Shown piece by piece: positions 34,372 to 42,728 of a stretch of 64,000 nt of DNA. Positions within the stretch are counted from its first letter, which is position 1; each line of letters opens with the position of its first letter. The notes beneath the pieces were generated by a model, which was not told the origin of the DNA, did not search any database, and worked only from the letters and a program-made list of their open reading frames with translations. The position numbers and the translations under genes were made by a program. This DNA comes from Aeromicrobium phoceense (GTDB taxonomy: Bacteria > Actinomycetota > Actinomycetes > Propionibacteriales > Nocardioidaceae): contig NZ_JACEOG010000001.1 in NCBI RefSeq assembly GCF_013868155.1, positions 1,736,001 to 1,800,000 on the forward strand. The letters run 5' to 3'.

Positions 34372-37005
34372 TCAGAGCCCAAGGTCGGGACCGGGCGGCC
34401 CTCCCGTCCCTGCGTACCGCCGCTGCTCGAGTGTTCGCTGGACTTCACGATCGCGTGTCTGGCGGTCGTGGGGGCGCGGGTGGTCGTACTTCGCGGCCTC
34501 GGCCGCCGCCTGCTTCGCCGCGTGGGCGGGACCGAGGTCGGCCTGCTCGCGTCCGAACATCTCGACCCACCGCTGCCGAGCCTGCGCGGGGTCGTCGGCG
34601 ATGAGGTGGGAGACGTTGGCGTGCCGGCCGCGGGTCATCGCCACATAGGCGGCCATCGCGTTCGTGGAGTCCCCGACCGAGAAGTGTGCTGACGGAACGG
34701 TCATCCCTTGCGCGCCGTGGACGGTCGCCGCGTGGGCGAGCTCGACGAACTCGCTCACGTAGGACGCGGGCAGAGTGCGAGCGCCAGCGTCGCCGACGAC
34801 CCGCAGACTCCCGTCACCACCAAGTGCGGTAACGGTCCACGCTTCGCGATTGGCCACCTTGAGGTCGCGGTCGTTGCGGCGGGTCGCGATCCGGCTGCCG
34901 ACGAAAACCATCTCGCCTTGGACGCCGACGGCGAGACAACGGTTGTCGCCGCCGATCCGGTGGTTCGACACCAGGGCCCGGGTGATCTGCCAGTTCAAGG
35001 CGCTCACGCTCTGGCGGTCGTCGGCCATCACCAACGCCCCGCCTGCGGCCGCGTCAACCAACGCCTTGGTCCGGGCCTCCTCGTCGCTGTGCAGGCGGAT
35101 CTGTCCCCGCGCAAGGAGTCGGTCGAAGACCGCTTCCGGGTCGGCGCCTGTCCGCATTGCCAAGGACAACTCGGCATAGGCCGGATCGGAGAACCGGTGA
35201 ATGGTGTCCAACGTCAGCCGTGCGGTCGGATGGGCGTGCTCGATAGCCAGGTCGAGAACACCGCCGCGCCCCACGGCGGGCAACTGGTGTCGGTCACCCA
35301 CGAACGCGATCCTTGCGCCTGCCTCGTCGGCCACCGCGAGCAGCGCGCGTGCGGTGTCCTGGTCGAGCATGCCGGCCTCGTCGACCAGCAACAGGTCACC
35401 TCGCAATAGGACCGCGTCCGCTCGCGGGGTGGCCGCGGTACGGGTCCACTGGCCGTCCTCGTCCCATCGGTGGCCGTGCTGATGGGCCAGCCAGGCGGCC
35501 GAGAACGCAGCCGCGCCGGTCTCCCTCGAGGCGACCCGGGCAGCCTTCAATGTCGGCGTCACCACCACCATTCGGTGCCCGCTCGACTCGGCGAGCTGCT
35601 TCGTCGCGGCCAGCGTCTTGGTCTTGCCCGACCCGGCCGCACCCTCGACCACCACCACCCGGTGGCTGCCGGCCAGACCCCGGACGATGCGGGCCTGTGC
35701 CGGGTCGAGCCACTCACCACCGCTGAAGTCCGTCGGTAGACCGACCGTCGTCGCGCGAGCGGCGAGGCTTGAGGTGATGGCGGCCTCGACGCGAAGCACT
35801 TCAGGCGAGGTGAGCGAGCGGACGTGGTCTGGGGTGCCGGTGTCGTCGATCAGTGGGACGCACGCCGCGACCACTCGGGCGGTCAGGTCCTCGGCCAACT
35901 CGCGCCGCACCGGGCCCGGGGTGACGATGTGCTCGCGGGCGAGGAGCTGCTCGACTTCGCCGCGCACATCGGCGGCGTTCCAGCCGGACCGCTTCGCACC
36001 CAGCCGCGACAGCACCGTCTCGATGACGCCATCCCGGTCGAGCTCGCCCGGACGCCTCAGGGCGAGTGGCGCCTCGGTCCGAGGCCGATAGCCAAGCCGG
36101 CACAATTCGCTGGCCCACTCATCGACCAGCACCGCCCCGTCGGTTGCGGTCGACTTGTCCGGCCGGGCCTGGGCCCACGCACGTGCGTCCCATGACCTGA
36201 TCAATCGCCGTCCCGGCTCTTCGCCGGGGTGGGCGGCACGCCAGTCGGACTCGTAGCGGGCGATGTTCTGCCCGATCTGCCGTGCCCGTGCGGAGAAGGC
36301 CCCAGCGAACGGACGCAGTTCGACCACCTCACCAGCGTCGTCCAAGGTGAAGCCGTGCTGAGCAAGTGCAGTCCGGAAACCGGGATCGCACATGACCGTC
36401 GCGTGGCCGATTCCGTTGATCGCGTCGATCGAGTCGCGCACCCCGACCGTGTGCAGGCCACGCCACTTTTCCTCGGCGAACACTCGCGCGTTGATCTGCA
36501 AGTGGAGGTGACGGTGCGGGTCGCCCGCTCGAGAGGTGTAGTGCCGGACCATCGCCGCTTCGATCCGCTCGACCGGCACCTGCACCTGACGTCCCCGCGG
36601 GCCGACGCGGGTCGTGGCGTGCTCGGCCAGCCAGCCGATGATCTCGCCCGCCGCCCGACCCAACGCTGCGTCATACGCCTCTGCGACCTCGGGCGACAGT
36701 GCCGCCGCCAACGACCATGTCTTCGGACCATTTACAGCCACCTCGACGAACCGCACGGCGTTGGCGTCGTTGCGCAACCTGCCGCGCGGTTCGCCCGTGT
36801 CCGGGTTTTGGCCGGCCACCCACGCTTCGTAGGCGTCACCATTGAGGTCACCAGCCCGAATGATGCCGCCCGGCGTGGCCACGTAGCGCTCGGCCAGCCC
36901 AGTTCCCTCCGCGAGGTAATAGTCGTCCGCGCGCGAGTGGTCCGCCTCGACGTATCGGCGCGCTGCGGCTGCCGCGCCCCGATACATCTTCACGCCACCA
37001 CGCAC
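34372..37005 (-). CDS. MobF conjugative relaxase-helicase (TraA/TrwC type)
   Basis: Nicks the element's origin of transfer, binds the strand covalently and unwinds it. In the 877-residue product the relaxase domain (about residues 1-300) has candidate catalytic tyrosines around residues 18-30 (RYVEADHSRADDYYLAEG) and the three-histidine metal motif HRHLHLQINAR (about 165). A RecD/UvrD-like helicase follows with Walker A GAAGSGKTKT (about 455), Walker B LLLVDEAGM (about 538) and C-terminal VHGAQGMTVPSA and YVAMTRGRHAN. The domains are intact and full length for small MobF proteins. No coupling protein gene is nearby. Confidence 0.93.
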   Translation of the reverse strand: MRGGVKMYRGAAAAARRYVEADHSRADDYYLAEGTGLAERYVATPGGIIRAGDLNGDAYEAWVAGQNPDTGEPRGRLRNDANAVRFVEVAVNGPKTWSLAAALSPEVAEAYDAALGRAAGEIIGWLAEHATTRVGPRGRQVQVPVERIEAAMVRHYTSRAGDPHRHLHLQINARVFAEEKWRGLHTVGVRDSIDAINGIGHATVMCDPGFRTALAQHGFTLDDAGEVVELRPFAGAFSARARQIGQNIARYESDWRAAHPGEEPGRRLIRSWDARAWAQARPDKSTATDGAVLVDEWASELCRLGYRPRTEAPLALRRPGELDRDGVIETVLSRLGAKRSGWNAADVRGEVEQLLAREHIVTPGPVRRELAEDLTARVVAACVPLIDDTGTPDHVRSLTSPEVLRVEAAITSSLAARATTVGLPTDFSGGEWLDPAQARIVRGLAGSHRVVVVEGAAGSGKTKTLAATKQLAESSGHRMVVVTPTLKAARVASRETGAAAFSAAWLAHQHGHRWDEDGQWTRTAATPRADAVLLRGDLLLVDEAGMLDQDTARALLAVADEAGARIAFVGDRHQLPAVGRGGVLDLAIEHAHPTARLTLDTIHRFSDPAYAELSLAMRTGADPEAVFDRLLARGQIRLHSDEEARTKALVDAAAGGALVMADDRQSVSALNWQITRALVSNHRIGGDNRCLAVGVQGEMVFVGSRIATRRNDRDLKVANREAWTVTALGGDGSLRVVGDAGARTLPASYVSEFVELAHAATVHGAQGMTVPSAHFSVGDSTNAMAAYVAMTRGRHANVSHLIADDPAQARQRWVEMFGREQADLGPAHAAKQAAAEAAKYDHPRPHDRQTRDREVQRTLEQRRYAGTGGPPGPDLGL

Positions 37006-37576
37006 AGTCCATCACCGCCAACCATTCGCCCTTGGAACGCACTCCGGGCCGCCCCAAAAGGGGCGACCCGTGTACGTCCTTCGTAGCATGCGTGCCGCAC
37101 GAAATGGAACGCTTGAAAGTGACCAGTTTCGTCTGGAAACGGCGGGAAAACCGCGTGCGTCAAACAGTCGACGACGGTCAACGGCAGCCAGCATGAAGCG
37201 CAGGGTCGCTACTCCGTGTACGTCGGTGTGTCGAACGAGCGCCGTCGACGACCGAAGTGTGCCCGGTGCGAGCGCAGTTCGCGTGGGTCGTCCCTGGGCA
37301 AACTCGTCCCGTTGGACGTCAACGAGACCATCCCGAGGTGCTGCCGGCTCCCGACATCCGCCGCGCCAAGCGCGGCACGCTCTAAGTCCCGGACCCGACG
37401 ACAATAGACCGAAGCCAGGGCTTTGCGTTCTTGGTTCTATGTCGCTCGGTCCGGTGACCGGCGATCGATGCAAATCTGGACCGCTCTTTTTCGATCTCGC
37501 ACTCACAGCGGTGTCACGGGTGGCAAACTGCGGTGACCCCGACGTCGAGTCGGGGATTGATTCGAGGGAGCTGCTC
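37006..37576. other. Intergenic region between relaxase and toxin genes (possible oriT)
   Basis: 571 bases with no supported gene. It holds a short hairpin GCCCC-AAAA-GGGGC (37051-37064) and the imperfect palindrome CCAGTTTCGTCTGG (near 37118-37131). Origins of transfer of MobF elements usually lie just upstream of the relaxase gene, so this is the first place to look, but I cannot identify a nic sequence. Confidence 0.35.
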
Positions 37577-39505
37577 GTGCTGGTTCGTCGTCTTGTGGTC
37601 TGGTTGACCACGATCGGAGTTTTCGCTGGGCTTGCCGCCGCGGTGTCGACGTCGGCTCAAGCCGAGGAGACGACAGGTGCATTGGCCGGCGGCACGTTCG
37701 TCCCGGTGACGCCTACGCGGTTGTATGAGTGGGGCGGAATTGCGGCAAAGAAAGCAACGCCCGCGGCTCCGAAGACTGTCCAGGTAACCGGCGTCGCCGG
37801 GATCCCGACAACAGGGGTTTCTGCGGTGGTGTTGGACATCTCCGCGGTGTCGACGACGGGGATCACGAACGTGTACCTGCGTCGAACTGCTAACGAGTCG
37901 ACTGGTTCGGTGTTGGCGGTTGGTGATGACGCGGGTGTTGGGACGAACACGGCGATCGTGCAGCCTTCGGCGGCTGGGACGGTCACGGTCGCGACGCGCG
38001 ATCAGCCGGTCGGGTTCAATTTGGATGTGCAGGGCTACTTCACGACGGAGAACGCTGAGGGACAGGCGGGTGGCTTCGTACCGATCACTCCGACGCGGCT
38101 GGTGGGGACGCACACTGGCACCGGTCTGCCGCAGGCGAAGCTGAATTCGGGGGTCACGTACACGGCTCAGATTGCCGGGCTGGCTGATATTCCGGCTGAT
38201 GCGACGGCGGTGTTCGCGAACGTGCGGGTGGTCAACACCAGTGTTGATGGTGCGGCGTGGATCCAGGCGGCGGGGTCGACGATGTCGGGCGGGGTGACCA
38301 CGGTGAGCTACGAGGCGGGGGAATCCAACGACACCGGCATGACCATCAAGCTCGGCACTGGCGAGACGAACGCAGGCAAGATTGGGATCAAGCTCCGTGA
38401 CGGGGTTGGGGACGTGATCATCGATGTGCAGGGCTACTTCACCGGTGCTGGTGAGTCCGGGGGCGGGTTCACTCCGGTCGTGCAGACTCACATCTACGAC
38501 TCGCGGCCGTCCTATGGCGGGGATGGGATCATCGAGCCCGGCGAGGAACGGGAGGTCCAGATCGCGGGCCTCGGGGGAGTCCCCGAAGACGGTACCGCCG
38601 GCTCGGTCGCCTTGACCGTGACCGCGTTGGATTGGACCGCTCAGGGATCACTGTCGGTCTACAACGCCGACCTCGAGAACTCCAACGGCACGTCGAACGT
38701 TTCTTGGTACGGCACCTTTACCGGAGAGCCGGAGTACTCCACCAGCATCGTCGAACTCTCTATCGATGGCACCGTGATGCTGAGAAACAACACCACCGGC
38801 AACGTCCACGTCATCCTCACTGCCCAAGGCTGGTTCTTGGCTCCAGACCTCTACGAGCCGACCGACTCAGATGACGAGATCGAGCCGTCGGCAGCTGTCC
38901 CTCTCGTTGTTCCGCCCTCGGACTCGCAAGAAGACTACGTGATAACGACGACGGACGAGCTTGGCAACGAGGTCACCTTCGAGCCCCAGTTGGAGGATGA
39001 CTTCACAGGCTTTGCTACGCCACAGTCTGTGGGAGGTGGATTCTGGGATGCGGTTTGCGGATCTGACTCGAGCACAGCGAATAAGTACAAGATTGTCCGA
39101 AAATACAAGCGATCCAACGCTCACTCGCGTATGCAAGGGAAGTACGCGAAGATGTACTGCGGTAAACGGACCTCGACTCCGGATGAAAGCAAATTTGGGA
39201 TCCGGCACATTCGAGATAAGCACAAGTACGAGTTCGACCAATGGGCGGAGATGGAGCTCGATGGCCGCAATTGGGGTAACTGGATGCACTGGGCCATTGG
39301 ATGGACGCTAAAGGCTCCGGACGTCCGGACAGTGCAAAGTAGTAAGCGGTACTGCTATCAGCATCGATTCTCCTTCAAGGCTCCGAACGGTACCGTCACT
39401 AAGCAGGATATCGTCGTCATTCTTGGACAGACCGGGGTCAGGATCATGACATCTTTCCCGCCAAAGGATCGTGACTATTGTGTCGGGCGCGGTGAGGAGT
39501 TCTGA
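37577..39505 (+). CDS. Secreted modular protein with C-terminal RNase-like toxin domain
   Basis: A 642-residue exported protein. Residues 1-29 are a Sec signal peptide ending AQA, from a GTG start preceded by GAGGGAG. Three beta-type repeats of about 130 residues follow, each opening like FVPVTPTRL/FVPITPTRL/FTPVVQTHI and closing VQGYF, VQGYF, AQGWF (ends near residues 152, 288 and 419); such repeats occur in actinobacterial wall-associated proteins. After an acidic linker (425-490) a basic domain (about 490-642) contains four or more cysteines, FGIRHIRDKHKYEF and the ending VVILGQTGVRIMTSFPP. The RHIxxKH and TGxxxTxxP arrangement resembles BECR/EndoU-fold toxin domains. Coding of this tail is clearly more AT-rich. 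No specific family could be confirmed. Confidence 0.8.
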   Translation: MLVRRLVVWLTTIGVFAGLAAAVSTSAQAEETTGALAGGTFVPVTPTRLYEWGGIAAKKATPAAPKTVQVTGVAGIPTTGVSAVVLDISAVSTTGITNVYLRRTANESTGSVLAVGDDAGVGTNTAIVQPSAAGTVTVATRDQPVGFNLDVQGYFTTENAEGQAGGFVPITPTRLVGTHTGTGLPQAKLNSGVTYTAQIAGLADIPADATAVFANVRVVNTSVDGAAWIQAAGSTMSGGVTTVSYEAGESNDTGMTIKLGTGETNAGKIGIKLRDGVGDVIIDVQGYFTGAGESGGGFTPVVQTHIYDSRPSYGGDGIIEPGEEREVQIAGLGGVPEDGTAGSVALTVTALDWTAQGSLSVYNADLENSNGTSNVSWYGTFTGEPEYSTSIVELSIDGTVMLRNNTTGNVHVILTAQGWFLAPDLYEPTDSDDEIEPSAAVPLVVPPSDSQEDYVITTTDELGNEVTFEPQLEDDFTGFATPQSVGGGFWDAVCGSDSSTANKYKIVRKYKRSNAHSRMQGKYAKMYCGKRTSTPDESKFGIRHIRDKHKYEFDQWAEMELDGRNWGNWMHWAIGWTLKAPDVRTVQSSKRYCYQHRFSFKAPNGTVTKQDIVVILGQTGVRIMTSFPPKDRDYCVGRGEEF

Positions 39506-39519
39506 GTAAGGGAGCATCG

Positions 39520-39807
39520 ATGGACCGCAGGCCTACTATCCGATTCTTTTGGGATTTCAGCGTTCGTGTACCGCTGTGGATGGACGACGGCCTGGTCGGT
39601 CAAGAACCTGCGTGGCTACGCAACCATCTGGGACTGAGTGACGAGCTCATAGCCGATCTCTCTGATTGGGGTTCAGTCATGTGCGACGCCGATGAAAACG
39701 AGGATAATGACCTCCCGCCTGACATGGAGGCTCGAGCAGATCGGCTCGTGTCTCGGCTGCGGTCAGAGATCGGTGACCGATATCTGATTGTCCGCCTCGA
39801 GGATTAG
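39520..39807 (+). CDS. Candidate immunity protein for the secreted toxin
   Basis: A 95-residue, strongly acidic protein (CDADENEDNDLPPDME in the middle) starting 14 bases after the toxin-like gene, with AAGGGAG before the ATG. It has no signal peptide or membrane segment, so it would act in the cytoplasm. Small acidic proteins directly behind a basic toxin-tipped protein are typical immunity partners. I recognise no Imm family. Composition is as AT-rich as the toxin tail, suggesting the two were acquired together. Confidence 0.65.
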   Translation: MDRRPTIRFFWDFSVRVPLWMDDGLVGQEPAWLRNHLGLSDELIADLSDWGSVMCDADENEDNDLPPDMEARADRLVSRLRSEIGDRYLIVRLED

Positions 39808-39951
39808 CGAACCGTCCGCCACCGGCGATGTTGATCCCGTCCGGTTCGGCATTGTCGACTGACGCATTCGTTGCACCTGGGAGGCGTGTGTCACGCGTGT
39901 GCGCGCGAGTTTCCGGACGTGGACTGAGTCTTGGTGACGAGAATGCTGGCG

Positions 39952-40227
39952 CTAGGAGCTCGATCCGGGGCGTCTAGTTCGGAGTCCTCGCTCCTTCAGC
40001 AATGCGCGCACAGCCCAATCAGAGATGCCGAAATCGGCGGCCACGGTCTTCATGCCCATGCCGGACAGGTAGGGATGGACGATGAGGTCGAGCGTGACGG
40101 GATCGAATCGGTGGACGAGGCGCTGCGATCGGCGTCTCGGTCGCAGCGCCTCGACTCGGGTCTGCTTGCTGGCTTCGACGGCGCTGAGCCCACGTCGCGG
40201 TGAGGTGAGCCTGTTTCGAGTAAGTTC
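39952..40227 (-). pseudogene. Remnant of a recombinase/transposase-type helix-turn-helix gene
   Basis: A minus-strand frame open for 91 codons without a usable start. It encodes SAVEASKQTRVEAL, then LIVHPYLSGMGMKTVAADF and GISDWAVRALLKERGLRTRR, a helix-turn-helix like the C-terminal DNA-binding segment of serine recombinases and related proteins. The upstream part is missing; the IS3 element lies 120 bases beyond its 5' limit. It is probably a fragment of a gene cut during assembly of the mobile element. Confidence 0.45.
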
Positions 40228-40249
40228 TCAGTACGCGCACCAGAACGAG

Positions 40250-40289
40250 AAAGCCCCTGACCTGCAGAAGTCCGCAGAGCAGGGGCTTT
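40250..40289. terminator. Hairpin AAAGCCCCTG / CAGGGGCTTT
   Basis: Perfect 10-bp arms at 40250-40259 and 40280-40289, rich in A on the left and T on the right, so it could stop transcription in both directions. It lies between the helix-turn-helix remnant and the IS3 left end. Confidence 0.7.
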
Positions 40290-40414
40290 GTCGTGTCCGG
40301 GCGCGCTGTCAGTCCGGCCGTCCACCGCCTCCAATCTGTGCCGTTCGGGACTGCCCAGAGTCTGGTTGATATCTGACTTGTGAGGATTTCGATCCTTGCT
40401 GGAAGGATGTTCAC

Positions 40415-40702
40415 GTGCCGAAAGCGTTTCCCATCGAGTTCCGCAATGACGTGGTCGCGGTCGCCCCCAAGGGTGAGGCGTCAATCGCTCAAGTCGCGAA
40501 GGACTTCGGTGTCTCCGAGTCGTGTCTTCAACGCTGGCTGAAGCTGGCCGATATCGAGGACGGCAAACGTCCTGGTGTCACTGCCTCTGAGGGCGTCGAG
40601 CTGCGCGAGGCCCGCAAACGGATCCGTCTGCTCGAGCAGGAGAACGAGGTCCTGCGCCGTGCGGCTGCATATCTGTCTCAGGCCAATCCGCCGGGAAAAT
40701 AG
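40415..40702 (+). CDS. IS3 transposase OrfA
   Basis: A 95-residue DNA-binding subunit: helix-turn-helix (AQVAKDFGVSESCLQRWLKL, residues 25-44) and a C-terminal leucine-zipper helix (REARKRIRLLEQENEVLRRA). GTG start. The gene ends in an AAAATAG run (40696-40702) typical of the IS3 frameshift window. A -1 slip there would fuse it to OrfB through KIVFPLVREMAANG, the family-conserved junction. Confidence 0.92.
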   Translation: MPKAFPIEFRNDVVAVAPKGEASIAQVAKDFGVSESCLQRWLKLADIEDGKRPGVTASEGVELREARKRIRLLEQENEVLRRAAAYLSQANPPGK

Positions 40703-40722
40703 TCTTCCCACTCGTTCGCGAG

Positions 40723-41601
40723 ATGGCCGCGAACGGTGCCCCGATCAGGGTGCCGGTCGCGGTGGCGTGTGGGGTCCTCAAACTGTCTCGGCAGGGCTAT
40801 TACCAGTGGCTCGCTGAGCCGTTCTGTCAGCGGGACTGGGACGACGCGCACCTGATCAACGCCGCGTTCGACGCCCATGCCGAGGATCCGGGGTTCGGGT
40901 ATCGCTTCATCGCCGACGAGCTCGCCGACCAGGGCTTCATCGCGTGTGAGAACCGTGTGTGGCGGTTGTGCTCGATCCAGGGGATTTTCTCGAACCATTC
41001 CAAGAAGCGTGGCCCGAACCGCAAAGCAGGACCGCCGGTTCATGACGATCTGCTCGCAACGATCGACCATCACGGCCGGCCGAGGCGGGACTTCTCCGCG
41101 AGCAGGCCGAACGAGAAGTGGCTGACCGACATCACCGAGCACCACACGGGCGAGTGCAAGCTCTACTTGTGTGGGATCAAGGGCTGCTACTCCGGTCGGA
41201 TCGTCGGCTACTCGATCGACTCTCGGATGAAGGCGTCGGTGGCGGTCTCAGCGCTGCGCAACGCGATCACTCTGCGAGACCCGTCCGGCACGATCGTTCA
41301 CTCCGACAGAGGCAGCCAGTTCAGGTCGAAGAAGTTCGTCCGCGTCCTGAGGTCCCACGATCTGGTCGGGTCGATGGGCCGAGTCGGGGCCTGCGGCGAC
41401 AACGCCGCGATGGAGAGGTTCTTTTCGCTGCTGCAGAAGAACGTGCTGAACACTCAGCGGTGGCAGACCCGCGAAGAGCTGCGCCTCGCGATGGTGACCT
41501 GGATCGAGACCAAATACCACCGCAAGCGACGTCAACGCCGGCTGGGCAAGCTCACACCGATCGAGTTTGAGACCATCTACCTGGCCGCTGACGCGGCCTG
41601 A
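40723..41601 (+). CDS. IS3 transposase OrfB (DDE integrase catalytic domain)
   Basis: A 292-residue catalytic subunit. The DDE triad is visible in LTDITEH, HSDRGSQF and AAMERFF, with the IS3-specific helical start LKLSRQGYYQWL and C-terminal YHRKRRQRRLGKLTPIEFE (19 residues). The ATG at 40723 probably marks only the independent product; the active transposase is expected to be the OrfAB fusion. The triad is intact, so the element may still be active. Confidence 0.93.
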   Translation: MAANGAPIRVPVAVACGVLKLSRQGYYQWLAEPFCQRDWDDAHLINAAFDAHAEDPGFGYRFIADELADQGFIACENRVWRLCSIQGIFSNHSKKRGPNRKAGPPVHDDLLATIDHHGRPRRDFSASRPNEKWLTDITEHHTGECKLYLCGIKGCYSGRIVGYSIDSRMKASVAVSALRNAITLRDPSGTIVHSDRGSQFRSKKFVRVLRSHDLVGSMGRVGACGDNAAMERFFSLLQKNVLNTQRWQTREELRLAMVTWIETKYHRKRRQRRLGKLTPIEFETIYLAADAA

Positions 41602-41712
41602 AAACTGTCAACCATTGGTGTCAACCGAAGGCCGGACAGTCCCGATCTCAGTCCGTCTCTCGCTGATGCGCCGGTGGTGGTCGGTATGGTTCTCCGTTGG
41701 AGAGGCACACCA

Positions 41713-41961
41713 GTGATATCGACTTTCTTAGAGTTCTTGGGCGAATGGGTGCTCGGGAAACTCACGCGGCACCCCGACGCAAAGGCGGCCCGATCGGCGT
41801 ACAAGCGCGCCTTGGGCCAGCCTCAGGAGTTTCGAATTGCTTCGTTCCGCGCCGCGCTGGCGGCTGAGGGCGTCACGCTGGACCGCGACATCGAAGGCCA
41901 GTTGCACCACTCGCTTTCCGCGAGTGTTCCGACCCGTCGTGCCTGCGCGTTGTTCGAGTAA
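41713..41961 (+). CDS. Small hypothetical protein
   Basis: An 82-residue protein with no recognised family. The GTG at 41713 follows GGAGAGG by about eight bases and is preferred over an upstream GTG at 41674. The N-terminus is an amphipathic/hydrophobic helix (STFLEFLGEWVLGKLTRH), followed by a basic helical part (KAARSAYKRALGQPQEF) and an AAEGVTLDRDIEGQLHHSL segment. It lies directly after the IS element and nine bases before a small membrane-protein ORF in the same direction. Confidence 0.5.
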   Translation: MISTFLEFLGEWVLGKLTRHPDAKAARSAYKRALGQPQEFRIASFRAALAAEGVTLDRDIEGQLHHSLSASVPTRRACALFE

Positions 41962-41970
41962 GGGGTACTC

Positions 41971-42120
41971 ATGACATCTGGGTTCGTCTTGATTGGGGTG
42001 GGGTTGGTCATTTTGGCCGTGGGAAGGCTTCGAGATGCGAGACCCGGGTTTAGAAACGTCGGTATCGCCGCACTCGCTGCGGGCGCCGTCGTGCTCGTTC
42101 TCGAGTTGGCTGCCGGCTAG
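41971..42120 (+). CDS. 49-residue membrane miniprotein
   Basis: A short ORF with AAGGGG seven bases before the ATG. Two hydrophobic helices, FVLIGVGLVILAVG and VGIAALAAGAVVLVLELAAG, are separated by a basic loop (RLRDARPGFRN). No family is recognised. Position and spacing suggest co-expression with the upstream 82-residue protein. Confidence 0.5.
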   Translation: MTSGFVLIGVGLVILAVGRLRDARPGFRNVGIAALAAGAVVLVLELAAG

Positions 42121-42226
42121 ATCCCTGCTGACCATTTCGTGACGAGGCGCGTGTCCGCGGATCGCTAAGCGGCGATGTTGCACTTCTGATCGCGACGGGC
42201 GCGGCTTTGACCCTAAGGAGGACCAG

Positions 42227-42599
42227 ATGCCGCCGGTGAATCGCGATGAGGCCGTCATCGCCAAGGCGCTTGATGACGGTTGGATCTGTGTGTTCACGGA
42301 CTTTGAGCCCGCGCAGGGCTACCTGGAGGCGACCGATGTGGTCGACGGGTTGTGGGGCACGTTCTATCGGTTGGACGGGGAGATGATTCGCCCTGAGGTG
42401 AATGAGTACGGATGGATCGTGCGCCTCATGCCGACGGGTAGCTACGACTTGGCTGGCTTGAAGGCGGAGCTTGGCCACCTACGCTGCCGACCAGGGCTTC
42501 GATTCAGATGGCTCTGATCCTTCGGCGTTCGTCAATGAGTACTGGCAAGGCGAGTGGGCAGCGCGCTGGCCCCGATGGCCGAAGTGGCTCGACAGATGA
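42227..42599 (+). pseudogene. Frameshifted small orphan gene (immunity-like)
   Basis: A strong AAGGAGG precedes the ATG. The first frame encodes about 84 plausible residues (WICVFTDFEPAQGYLEATD, YGWIVRLMPTGSYDLAG) and then reads LGHLRCRPGLRFRWL to a stop at 42517. Shifting by one base near 42476 gives a far more protein-like continuation, TYAADQGFDSDGSDPSAFV then EYWQGEWAARWPRWPKWLDR, ending at 42599. The original product was probably about 123 residues, acidic and Trp-rich. No family is recognised; size and setting suggest an orphan immunity or regulatory gene. Confidence 0.5.
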
Positions 42600-42728
42600 A
42601 TGCACGGGACCGGGCCGTCACGCTTGTGAGTGGCACAGACCTCGGGTCCGGCGGAAGGGGGGGCAGACCGAGTTGTACCCGCGCCGGTGAGGCATCCCAA
42701 GCGGGTGTGACGACGATCTAGGAGGGTC

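Larger units (their letters stand above)
40346..41644 (+). mobile_element. IS3-family insertion sequence
   Basis: About 1.3 kb. Imperfect inverted ends: left CGGGACTGCCC...GGTTGA at 40346-40371, right end 41619-41644 reading CGGGACTGTCC...GGTTGA on the other strand. Two overlapping-frame ORFs (orfA, orfB) encode a DDE transposase. I could not find a target-site duplication, so the exact ends are approximate, or the copy is old or rearranged. Confidence 0.85.

Noticed and set aside
37070-37576. Extending the secreted protein upstream to an ATG at 37070
   Set aside because: The extra residues are not conserved-looking and would bury the signal peptide. GTG at 37577 has a ribosome-binding site and gives a perfect Sec signal.
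40346-41644. Target-site duplication of the IS3 element
   Set aside because: Bases next to the inverted ends (left GTTC/CGTTC, right GATC/ATCTC) do not match for 3-4 bp, so I do not claim a duplication.
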